Source: JAAZBW01 sp035647855
GTDB lineage: Bacteria > Actinomycetota > Actinomycetes > Actinomycetales > Actinomycetaceae
Reading direction: 5' to 3'
Length of the DNA stretch: 11,387 nucleotides
Assembly: GCA_035647855.1 (NCBI GenBank)
Contig: DASRMP010000057.1
Location: 1 to 11,387, forward strand
Program-made: the position numbers and the translations under genes
Notes under the pieces: generated by a model
What the model was told of the DNA's origin: nothing
The model's database searches: none
The model's input: only the letters and a program-made list of their open reading frames with translations
In this document: positions 1-6,004 of the stretch, piece after piece
Layout of the letters: each line of letters opens with the position of its first letter
Position numbering within the stretch: the stretch's first letter is position 1

Positions 1-1
1 T

Positions 2-1390
2 CCCCCACCTCCTCCGCCGCCTTCGCCGGCCGAGCGGGAGCTGGACCCGTCGTCGTGGAGGCTTCACCCGGCCGAAGAAATGACCGCCACCGCAACCGCC
101 TCGTTCGACGAGGTGATGGCCGGGGGACAAGATGCCGGGGAACAAGATGAAGCACACCGGGTCGGCGCCGCGCATGCGGCCTCGGTCCTCCCTGCCTGGA
201 AGGTGATCCTGCCGGGTTCGGAGGATGTCGCCCCGCGCTCCGAGCCCGACCAAGATGGGCCGGCCCCCGAATCCGAAGCGGCCGCAGAGCCTGAGTTGGG
301 TGAGGAACCCGCGCCCGTCGCCGCGCCTGAGCTTCCCGAAGAGCCCGAACTCACCGAAGAGCCTGAACTTCCCGAAGAGCCCGAACTCACCGAAGAGCCC
401 GAACTCACCGAAGAGCCTGAACTCACCGAAGAATCCGCCGACGAACCGGTGGCGCAAGACGACGCCCCGCCCGTGCCCGAGACTCAGGCCACGCGCCCCG
501 CAGCCGGCGCCGGAATCGTCCCGCCACCACCGGAGTCGCTCGGGCAGGACTCGGCCCCGACAGAGGCAGTCGAGACCGGCGGGACAGCACCACCCACGGC
601 GTCTTCCACGGCACAGCAGTCAAGCGCCACGGCCCGGCTCGGGCAGCGGGTCACCGAACGCCTCGACACCTTTGCCGCCGACCACGACATCCACGTGCCC
701 GGCGAGGTGGAGAGCGCGGACAACTACACGCTCCCGCTCTCCGAGCGCCGAATCGATCCGGGGCCGTTTGTGCTCGTGTTCATCGCCGTGCTCGTCGCGA
801 TCGCGCTGATCTTCTCCTTCAGAACCCTTGCAACCGTGCAGTTGCCGGTCACCCGCCTTGCGGGCGGGAGCGTTGTGACGGGCGAGGTGCGTCCCGAGCC
901 GGTGCCGGTCGAGGGAGAGGCTGCCGCGGAAGCCCCGGCGTCGGTGGAGATGCTGCCGCCGCAGATTGCGTCGATCAGCGTGCTCGATCCACCGCCGAAC
1001 GGCGACGGCCAGGAGAATCCCGAACTCACGCCGCGCGCGTGGGACGGCGATCCCGGCACATTCTGGCGTTCGCGCTCGTACGTGAACCCGGATTACGGTA
1101 TGAAGTCCGGCGTGGGCCTGGATATCGTGCTCGCCGAACCGGCGATCGTCTCGGAAATCGAGCTCCACGTGAACGGTGAGGGCGGCCACGTTCAGATCCT
1201 CGGGGACCCCGGATCGGTGCTCTCGGAGGACCGGCTCATCCTCGCCGAGACGGGCATGGCTCGCGACACCGTGATCACGCTGTCCGAGCCCGTGGAGATG
1301 ACCAACGTGGTGCTCTGGTTCACGTCGCTGCCGGTCGCCGACTCGGACGGCAAGAACCGCGTCGAACTCAACGAGGTCGTGGTCCGCTGA
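2..1390 (+). CDS. 3' part of a membrane protein with extracellular discoidin-like domain (MurJ-associated/pseudokinase type)
   Basis: The frame is open from the window edge to TGA at 1388-1390, so the true start lies upstream. An ATG at 80 has no well-spaced ribosome site and sits inside a continuous proline-rich frame. Counting from that ATG, the order is an acidic Pro/Glu linker (about residues 50-160), one hydrophobic helix (about 230-247, nt 767-820), then a C-terminal domain (about 295-436) with DGDPGTFWR and GVGLDIVL motifs. That domain pattern resembles the discoidin-like extracellular domain known at the C-terminus of mycobacterial MviN (Rv3910) and of kinase-like proteins encoded between murJ and trxB. 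The likely role is a cytoplasmic (pseudo)kinase domain, not in view, tied to an outside sensor domain for cell-wall synthesis. The TM segment and domain order are seen; the MurJ/pseudokinase link is inferred from family and position. Confidence 0.7.
   Translation, partial: PPPPPPPSPAERELDPSSWRLHPAEEMTATATASFDEVMAGGQDAGEQDEAHRVGAAHAASVLPAWKVILPGSEDVAPRSEPDQDGPAPESEAAAEPELGEEPAPVAAPELPEEPELTEEPELPEEPELTEEPELTEEPELTEESADEPVAQDDAPPVPETQATRPAAGAGIVPPPPESLGQDSAPTEAVETGGTAPPTASSTAQQSSATARLGQRVTERLDTFAADHDIHVPGEVESADNYTLPLSERRIDPGPFVLVFIAVLVAIALIFSFRTLATVQLPVTRLAGGSVVTGEVRPEPVPVEGEAAAEAPASVEMLPPQIASISVLDPPPNGDGQENPELTPRAWDGDPGTFWRSRSYVNPDYGMKSGVGLDIVLAEPAIVSEIELHVNGEGGHVQILGDPGSVLSEDRLILAETGMARDTVITLSEPVEMTNVVLWFTSLPVADSDGKNRVELNEVVVR
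329..436 (+). repeat. 18-bp in-frame tandem repeat, six units (E-L-[TP]-E-E-[PS])
   Basis: Six consecutive 18-bp units encode ELPEEP/ELTEEP and end in ELTEES. They lie in the acidic linker before the membrane helix. Units differ by a few bases (CCC/CCT for Pro, CTT/CTC for Leu), so the copy number could vary by slippage. The reading frame is kept whatever the copy number. Confidence 0.9.
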
Positions 1391-1393
1391 CCG

Positions 1394-1610
1394 AGGCGTG
1401 CGTCCGTCACTGGGAGATTCTGAGGGCGCACGATCGTCACATGAGGGCGCGCGTCCGTCACATCGGGGCGCACGATCGTCACACGCAACTCCTTCAGGGC
1501 GCACGATCGTCACACGCAACTCCTTCAGGGCGCACGATCGTCACGATGGCGCAGTGACGTCACTGCGCCATCGTGACGGTTGCGCGCCATGGTGTGACGA
1601 TCGTGCGCCC
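1394..1610 (+). repeat. Intergenic array of the 17-bp repeat GGGCGCACGATCGTCAC, locus 1
   Basis: Perfect copies of GGGCGCACGATCGTCAC start at 1424, 1466, 1497 and 1528. Diverged copies (GCGTCCG core) start at about 1394 and at 1445. One perfect inverted copy lies at 1594-1610. The copies at 1466 and 1497 belong to a perfect 31-bp tandem (1466-1496 and 1497-1527). Start-to-start distances are 30, 21, 21, 31 and 31 bp. Centres of the internal CGATCG in the last direct copy and the inverted copy are 63 bp apart. The array begins just after the stop of the upstream gene. It is not CRISPR: the 'spacers' are 4-14 bp and repeated. It could be a protein-binding array, a REP-like dispersed element or a transcript-end structure. 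Confidence 0.9.
1529..1588 (+). repeat. Long palindrome centred on GTGACGTCAC, locus 1
   Basis: Positions 1539-1578 form a perfect 40-bp palindrome centred between 1558 and 1559. Pairing continues with three mismatches to 1529 and 1588, giving 30-base arms with no loop. In RNA this would fold into a very strong hairpin, so it could end transcription of the upstream gene, although no T-run follows. In DNA it could extrude a cruciform or bind a dimeric protein. The same core occurs at 7013-7078. Confidence 0.85.
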
Positions 1611-1848
1611 TCATCTTGCGGCTTCCGCCCGGCTCCGCCACTGCGGCATCGCGCCGGGCACCACAGGCACGGCCGCGCGCATAGCGCCGTCTTCCGCTGG
1701 TCGCGAAGCTCCCGGCAGCACGCTCCGGCGCTAACATCGATCGGGAGGAGCGCACCGAGCACCGCAGCACCGCAGCACCGCACCGAACACAGCGAGCACC
1801 GCACAAACAAGCACGCAGCACGCACCACGGCCCGCGCACTTCCGGGAC
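1611..1848. other. Non-coding stretch upstream of trxB promoter
   Basis: I see no gene here. The trxB frame is open through this stretch, but the region has no similarity to TrxB and the reductase clearly starts at 1905. The only structure seen is a perfect octamer tandem, AGCACCGC three times at 1758-1781, followed by looser GCAC-rich sequence. Confidence 0.5.
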
Positions 1849-1874
1849 GGAATACCTCCGGGGGTATAGGCGTT
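1849..1874 (+). promoter_or_regulatory. Sigma-R/SigH-type promoter for trxB-trxA (GGAAT-N18-GTT)
   Basis: GGAAT at 1849-1853 and GTT at 1872-1874 are separated by exactly 18 bases. This matches the consensus used by the thiol-stress sigma factor SigR of Streptomyces and SigH of mycobacteria, for which trxB is a classic direct target. The -10 element lies 30 bases before the trxB ATG, leaving room for a short leader with AAAGGA at 1895-1900. The motif is seen; that it is used is inferred. Confidence 0.7.
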
Positions 1875-1904
1875 GAAACACACGAAGCCTTCAGAAAGGA
1901 CCTC

Positions 1905-2990
1905 ATGGCCGACCACGACGTGATCATCATCGGATCGGGACCCGCCGGTTACACCGCCGCAATCTACACGGCCCGCGCCGGTTTGAGGCCCATCGTGTTC
2001 GCCGGCTCCGTCACCGCAGGTGGCGCGCTAATGAACACCACCGACGTCGAGAACTTCCCCGGCTTCCCGGAGGGCATCCTCGGCCCCGAGCTCATGACCA
2101 AGATGCAGGAGCAGGCGGAGAGGTTCGGCGCGGACGTCCGGTATGACGACGTCGTAAACGTCGACCTCACCGGGCCGGTGAAGACCGTCACCACCGACGA
2201 CGAGGAGACCTTCACCGCCAAGTCCGTGATCCTTGCCCTCGGGTCCGAGTACCGCAAGCTTGGTCTTTCCTCCGAGGAGCAGTACTCCGGGCGCGGCGTC
2301 TCCTACTGCGCGACCTGCGACGGGTTCTTCTTCCGTGACCAGCACATCGCTGTCGTGGGCGGCGGCGACTCGGCGATGGAGGAGGCCACCTTCCTCTCCC
2401 GCTTCGGCTCGAAGGTGACGATCATCCACCGCCGCGACGAGGTCCGCGCCTCCAAGATCATGGCGCAGCGTGCGATGGACGACCCCAAGATCGAGTTTGC
2501 CTGGAACTCCGAGGTTGCCGAAGTGCTCGGCGAGCCCGGCGGCAAGATGACCGGGCTCATCCTGCGTGACACGGTCACCGGTGAGACCCGTGAGCTCGAC
2601 GCCACGGGCCTGTTCGTCGCGATCGGTCATCTGCCACGTACCGGCATGCTGGACGGGCAGGTCGGCCTGGACGCGGACGGCTACGTCGTCGTCGGCCATC
2701 CGAGCACCCGCACGAACGTGCCGGGAGTGTTCGCGTGCGGCGACGTCGTCGACCACACGTACCGGCAGGCGATCACTGCGGCGGGCACGGGGTCCGCGGC
2801 GGCCCTGGATGCGGAGCGATACCTCGCCGCCCTGGGAGACGTCGCGGCGCAGCCTCTTGGCGCGGCTGATGAAGCAGAGCCGCGCGAGACCGGACAGCGC
2901 GAGACCGGACAGCGCGAGGCCGCAGCGACTGGCGAGGCAGAGACAGCTCCCGTGCAGATGGTGGCCGGCGCCGTCGTGGTAGACGTCTGA
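1905..2990 (+). CDS. trxB: Thioredoxin reductase TrxB
   Basis: NADPH- and FAD-dependent enzyme that reduces thioredoxin in the cytoplasm. The 361-residue product shows the FAD-binding GSGPAG at 10-15, the redox-active CATC at 135-138, the NADPH-binding GGGDSA at 152-157 with HRR at 175-177, and the second FAD motif FACGD at 276-280. The ATG at 1905 is chosen because the FAD motif begins nine residues later and AAAGGA (1895-1900) precedes it; the open frame further upstream is non-coding. The core ends near residue 312. The remaining ~50 residues are an unusual low-complexity tail with RETGQ twice and a hydrophobic end. trxA follows 16 bases later, so the two are probably one transcript driven by the sigma-R-type promoter at 1849-1874. 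Confidence 0.97.
   Translation: MADHDVIIIGSGPAGYTAAIYTARAGLRPIVFAGSVTAGGALMNTTDVENFPGFPEGILGPELMTKMQEQAERFGADVRYDDVVNVDLTGPVKTVTTDDEETFTAKSVILALGSEYRKLGLSSEEQYSGRGVSYCATCDGFFFRDQHIAVVGGGDSAMEEATFLSRFGSKVTIIHRRDEVRASKIMAQRAMDDPKIEFAWNSEVAEVLGEPGGKMTGLILRDTVTGETRELDATGLFVAIGHLPRTGMLDGQVGLDADGYVVVGHPSTRTNVPGVFACGDVVDHTYRQAITAAGTGSAAALDAERYLAALGDVAAQPLGAADEAEPRETGQRETGQREAAATGEAETAPVQMVAGAVVVDV
2883..2912 (+). repeat. 15-bp tandem repeat (RETGQ x2) in the trxB tail
   Basis: Two identical 15-bp units (2883-2897 and 2898-2912) each encode RETGQ, and a partial third copy (RE) follows. They lie in the C-terminal extension beyond the conserved reductase core. Confidence 0.85.
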
Positions 2991-3006
2991 GAGAAAGCGA
3001 GAAGCA

Positions 3007-3327
3007 ATGGCAAAGACTGTCACTGACGCCACTTTCGAGGACGAGGTCCTCAAATCCGAGCAGCCCGTGCTCGTGGACTTCTGGGCGGAGTGGTGCCCGC
3101 CGTGCCGGATGATGTCGCCGATCGTGGACGAGATCGGTGAGGAGTTGGGCGACCGGCTGAAGGTCGTGAAGCTGGACACGGACAACAATCCGCAGACCGC
3201 GATGCGGTACGGCATCGTCTCCATCCCGACCTTCAACGTCTACCGGGACGGCGAGCTGATCGCTTCGATCATCGGCGGGCGGCCCAAGAAAAAGTTCAAG
3301 AAGGAGATCGAGCGCGCGCTCGGCTGA
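3007..3327 (+). CDS. trxA: Thioredoxin TrxA with WCPPC active site
   Basis: Small cytoplasmic disulfide reductase, 106 residues, normal length for thioredoxin and without a signal peptide. The fold signature VLVDFWAEWC is at 21-30, the redox pair is C30 and C33, and the cis-proline motif SIPTF is near residues 76-80. The active site reads WCPPC, with codons TGC CCG CCG TGC, not the usual WCGPC. The CPPC motif is better known from TlpA/ResA-like extracytoplasmic proteins. The ribosome site is weak (AGAAAG at 2992-2997 and GAGAAG at 2999-3004). Translation may depend on coupling to trxB, 16 bases upstream. The partner is TrxB. Confidence 0.96.
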   Translation: MAKTVTDATFEDEVLKSEQPVLVDFWAEWCPPCRMMSPIVDEIGEELGDRLKVVKLDTDNNPQTAMRYGIVSIPTFNVYRDGELIASIIGGRPKKKFKKEIERALG

Positions 3328-3330
3328 GCC

Positions 3331-3346
3331 CCGCGGCGCGCCGCGG
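3331..3346 (+). terminator. GC palindrome just after trxA, possible terminator stem
   Basis: CCGCGGCGCGCCGCGG is a perfect 16-bp palindrome starting three bases after the trxA stop. It could fold into a GC-only hairpin and end or slow the trxBA transcript, but there is no T-run after it. It could also be chance in such GC-rich DNA. Confidence 0.35.
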
Positions 3347-3359
3347 ACCGCAGCGAAAA

Positions 3360-3393
3360 CCGCCACGCCCGCAGCGGAACCCGCCACGCCCGC
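3360..3393 (+). repeat. 13-bp direct repeat with 21-bp period
   Basis: CCGCCACGCCCGC occurs at 3360-3372 and again at 3381-3393, a 21-bp period, in the trxA-aminotransferase gap. The function is unknown; it could be a pair of binding sites or a simple duplication. Confidence 0.6.
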
Positions 3394-3446
3394 GGAGAAA
3401 CACGAGTTCGGGGCATGCCGCAGACGGTGGCAGACTGGGGCCTGGG

Positions 3447-3463
3447 CCACGCATCCGGCGTGG
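3447..3463 (+). promoter_or_regulatory. Small inverted repeat before the aminotransferase
   Basis: CCACGC and GCGTGG flank a five-base ATCCG spacer. The repeat ends 24 bases before the GTG start at 3488, a position that would suit an operator. No clear -35/-10 could be picked out nearby. Low confidence. Confidence 0.25.
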
Positions 3464-3487
3464 TCGGCAGTCCCTAGGAGATCACTC

Positions 3488-4795
3488 GTGAGCACTACCC
3501 CGAAGCAGCGCGGCACCCGGCTCGACCCCTGGCTCGACCTCTACGCCGATCGCGCCAACGGGATGCGAGCCTCCGAGGTCCGCAGCCTCTTCGCGGTGGC
3601 GTCGCGGCCGGAGGTGGTGAGCCTCGCCGGCGGAATGCCGAACATCGACTCCCTGCCGCTTGACTACCTCGCAGACGTCTCCGCACGCATCATGCGCGAG
3701 ACCGGGCCCAAGGCCCTGCAGTACGGCTCGGGCCAGGGCGAGATCTTCATGCGGGAGCAGATAGTCGAGGTCATGAGGTATGACCACGTGCGTGCGCACC
3801 CGGATGACGTCGTCATCACCACCGGCTCGCAGCAGGCCCTCGACCTGGTCACCGAGATCTTCATCAACCCCGGCGACGTCATCGTGGCCGAGGCCCCCAG
3901 CTACGTCGGCGCGCTCGGGGTGTTCCGTGCGTACGAGGCCGACGTCGTCCACGTCCCCCTCGACGACGACGGCCTCATCCCGGAGGCACTCGACCGGACG
4001 CTGACCGAATTGCGGGCGGCAGGCCGGCCCGTCAAGTTCCTCTACACCGTGCCGAACTACCACAACCCCGCCGGTGTGACGCTCAGCGAGGAGCGCCGCC
4101 CCCAGATCGTGGAGATTTGCCGGCGGCACCACGTTCTGATCCTCGAGGACAACCCGTACGGACTGCTCGGCTTCGACTCGGATCCCCTGCCCGCGCTCAA
4201 GAGCTACGACCCGGACCAGACCATCTACCTCGGCTCGTTCTCCAAGATGTTCGGTCCCGGCTATCGCATCGGATGGGCGGCTGCGCCTCACGCGGTGCGC
4301 GAGAAGCTGGTCCTCGCGCAGGAGGCCGCGGTCCTGTGCCCCAGCATGTGGGGCCAGATGATCATGACCACGTACCTCACCGAGTTCGACTGGTACCAAC
4401 AGGTCAAGGAGTTCCGCGGCGAATACCGCGCGCGCGGCCAGGCCATGCTCGACGCCCTCGACGAGTACCTGCCCGAATGCACGTGGACCACTCCGACCGG
4501 CGGCTTCTACACCTGGGTCACTCTGCCCGATGGCCTCGACGCCAAGGCGATGCTGCCGCGCGCGGTGACCAACCTCGTTGCCTACGTTTCCGGCACCGCG
4601 TTCTACTACGACGGCCGCGGCGGCGACCACATCCGGCTCTCCTTCTGCTACCCGCCACCCGACCGCATCCGGGAAGGGGTGCGAAGGCTCGCCCGGACCA
4701 TTCAGTCCGAGATGGAACTCGTGGAGCTCCTCGGCGCAGACCGAGTCGAGCACCCGATCACCACAGTCCAAGCGCCCGCTCCCGACCAGGTCTGA
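3488..4795 (+). CDS. PLP-dependent aminotransferase, fold type I (class I/II, MocR-C-domain/LysN-like)
   Basis: Pyridoxal-phosphate enzyme of 435 residues that probably moves an amino group between an amino acid and a 2-oxo acid; the substrate cannot be read from the sequence. Visible family motifs are SLAGGMPN near 45-52, LQYGSGQGE at 77-85, NPAG at 193-196, EDNPYG at 220-225, the PLP-binding lysine K253 in SFSKMFGPGYRIGW, and the carboxylate-binding R383 in HIRLSF. There is no N-terminal GntR/HTH domain, so it is a free enzyme, not a MocR regulator. The GTG start at 3488 is supported by AGGAG at 3476-3480 with seven bases of spacing. The ligase gene starts eight bases after the stop and its ribosome site overlaps this stop codon, so the two are translationally coupled. 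Similar pairs occur near trxA in actinobacteria, as far as I recall. Confidence 0.93.
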   Translation: MSTTPKQRGTRLDPWLDLYADRANGMRASEVRSLFAVASRPEVVSLAGGMPNIDSLPLDYLADVSARIMRETGPKALQYGSGQGEIFMREQIVEVMRYDHVRAHPDDVVITTGSQQALDLVTEIFINPGDVIVAEAPSYVGALGVFRAYEADVVHVPLDDDGLIPEALDRTLTELRAAGRPVKFLYTVPNYHNPAGVTLSEERRPQIVEICRRHHVLILEDNPYGLLGFDSDPLPALKSYDPDQTIYLGSFSKMFGPGYRIGWAAAPHAVREKLVLAQEAAVLCPSMWGQMIMTTYLTEFDWYQQVKEFRGEYRARGQAMLDALDEYLPECTWTTPTGGFYTWVTLPDGLDAKAMLPRAVTNLVAYVSGTAFYYDGRGGDHIRLSFCYPPPDRIREGVRRLARTIQSEMELVELLGADRVEHPITTVQAPAPDQV

Positions 4796-4803
4796 GGAGA
4801 GAC

Positions 4804-5892
4804 ATGAACGAGAACGCATCTGCATTTGCATCTGCATCTGCCGCCGCGCCCACCGTTGCGCCCACCGTTGCGCCCACCGCCGCGCCGGAGGAGCCGGAGG
4901 AGCCGGCCTTCCGCGTCGCGATCATCGCCGGAGGCCTCGGTCACGAGCGCGACATCTCGATCCGCACCGGTCGCCGCGCCGCAGAAGTCCTGCGTGATCA
5001 GGGCTTCGAGGTGGTGGTGTGGGACCTGGACCCGCGTCTCACGCAGCGACTCGCCGAGTTCGATCCCGACGTCGTCTGGCCCCTCGTCCACGGACCTCAC
5101 GGCGAGGACGGCTCCCTGCAGCAGCTCATCTCGCTTCTCGGGTTCCCGCACGTCGGTGCCGACGGCCACGGCGCCCGGCTCGCATCGCACAAGCCGACGG
5201 CGAAGGCGCTCCTCGCCTCCCAGGCCATTCCGACCCCGCCGTGGATCACGCTCTCCCAAGCGCTCTTCCGCCAGGTGGGCGCGCAGAACGTTCTTGACGC
5301 AGTGATCGAGGGAATCGGTCTGCCCGCCGTCGTGAAACCCGCCGCCGGCGGCTCCGCCCTCGGCGTCACCATCGTGCGGGACGCGCGCGAACTCCCGTCC
5401 GCGATGGTCAGCTGCTTCGCCTACTCGGATCAGGCGCTGGTCGAACACGTGGTGGAGGGCACGGAGGTTTCGGCTTCCGTCGTCGCCTTGGACGGGCCCG
5501 GCTCCGCCCGGACGCTGCCGCTCGTGGAAGTGACCGCCGACGGCGGCTACGACTTCGACGCCCGCTACAACGCCGGCCGTGCCGAGTTCTTCGTGCCGGC
5601 GCGTCTCTCCGACGACGTCTCCGCCGCCGTCAAGAAGACGGCCGCCAAGATCCACGAGTTGTTCGTGCTCGGCGAGCTCTCCCGCATCGATTTCATCGTG
5701 GACTCGGACGGCACTGCCTGGGTGATCGACATCAACGTCGCCCCCGGAATGACCGAGACGTCCCTGTTCCCGCAGGCGGCGGCGCAGGCCGGTCCCGAGC
5801 TGTACGCGGCGATCGTGCGCGCGGCGGCGGTCAAGGAGCCGGACGCCACGGTGGCCCCGGGCCCCGAGGACCGGGTGCTGCCCCAACTCTGA
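4804..5892 (+). CDS. D-alanine-D-alanine ligase-like ATP-grasp enzyme
   Basis: 362 residues. The ATP-grasp ligase domain starts near residue 36. Motifs are GGLGHERDIS (43-52), HGPHGEDG (96-103), the ATP-binding KPAAGGSALGV (178-188), RIDF (294-297) and IDINVAPGMTETSLFP (308-323). These follow the Ddl plan, which joins two D-alanines with ATP for peptidoglycan stems. Differences from classical Ddl are GSAxGV for GSSxGV, and IDIN where Ddl usually has a metal-binding glutamate (ExN), so Asp309 is conservative but atypical. This may be a second dipeptide ligase with different substrates. The ATG at 4804 follows GAGGAGA (4794-4800), which overlaps the aminotransferase stop. The first ~35 residues are an Ala/Pro-rich, repeat-encoded extension without homology. 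A hairpin at 5910-5936 follows the gene. Confidence 0.9.
   Translation: MNENASAFASASAAAPTVAPTVAPTAAPEEPEEPAFRVAIIAGGLGHERDISIRTGRRAAEVLRDQGFEVVVWDLDPRLTQRLAEFDPDVVWPLVHGPHGEDGSLQQLISLLGFPHVGADGHGARLASHKPTAKALLASQAIPTPPWITLSQALFRQVGAQNVLDAVIEGIGLPAVVKPAAGGSALGVTIVRDARELPSAMVSCFAYSDQALVEHVVEGTEVSASVVALDGPGSARTLPLVEVTADGGYDFDARYNAGRAEFFVPARLSDDVSAAVKKTAAKIHELFVLGELSRIDFIVDSDGTAWVIDINVAPGMTETSLFPQAAAQAGPELYAAIVRAAAVKEPDATVAPGPEDRVLPQL
4816..4881 (+). repeat. Hexamer and 12-bp tandem repeats encoding the ligase N-terminus
   Basis: Positions 4816-4839 hold four GCATCT-type hexamers (one is GCATTT), encoding ASAFASAS. Positions 4846-4881 hold three 12-bp units of GCGCCCACCGTT type (the last ends GCC), encoding APTV, APTV, APTA. 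The GCA/TCT/TTT codons are unlike the GC-ending codons of the surrounding gene. Slippage here in multiples of six or twelve would keep the frame. Confidence 0.85.
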
Positions 5893-5909
5893 CGGCCCGC
5901 GCGGGACCT

Positions 5910-5936
5910 TGAGCCGTCACGTTCCGGGACGGCTCA
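5910..5936 (+). terminator. Stem-loop after the ligase gene
   Basis: TGAGCCGTC (5910-5918) pairs with GACGGCTCA (5928-5936) across a nine-base loop, 17 bases after the ligase stop. A nine-bp, mostly GC stem at this position is typical of an actinobacterial terminator, though no T-run follows. It separates the aminotransferase-ligase pair from the S66 gene. Confidence 0.5.
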
Positions 5937-6004
5937 CCTCGGCGCCCTCGGAATGCCGAGAGGTAACGCACGTCCACTTTCGCGCCGCCGAGTACCGTGG
6001 AAGG

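Noticed and set aside
64..426. Minus-strand Ser/Gly repeat protein (SSGSS pattern)
   Set aside because: It is the antisense of the ELTEEP tandem repeat; the + strand frame carries a membrane helix and a recognisable domain.
620..1519. Long minus-strand open frame, with repeated VTIVRP-like peptides at its start
   Set aside because: It is the shadow of the real + strand gene plus the intergenic 17-bp repeats. It has no ribosome site and no protein-like motifs; the peptide repeats just reflect the DNA repeats.
1394..1610. CRISPR array
   Set aside because: Gaps between the 17-bp units are 4-14 bp and repeated, units are too short, there is an inverted copy, and there are no cas genes.
1398..1904. 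N-terminal extension of TrxB from the open upstream frame
   Set aside because: The stretch is built of intergenic repeats and holds the sigma-R promoter; the FAD motif begins nine residues after ATG 1905, with a ribosome site just before it.
4117..4803. Upstream extension of the ligase frame within the aminotransferase gene
   Set aside because: It overlaps a well-conserved gene in another frame. ATG 4804 has its own ribosome site and is followed by the conserved domain.
5950..5974. Second sigma-R-like promoter before the S66 gene (GGAAT-N17-GTC)
   Set aside because: The -10 triplet is GTC rather than GTT and the spacing is one short; the match is too weak in GC-rich DNA.
5909..6004. TTG start giving a 32-residue longer S66 protein
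   Set aside because: It lies inside the terminator-like hairpin and adds no family similarity; ATG 6005 gives the usual MLxPGxKIAIV start.
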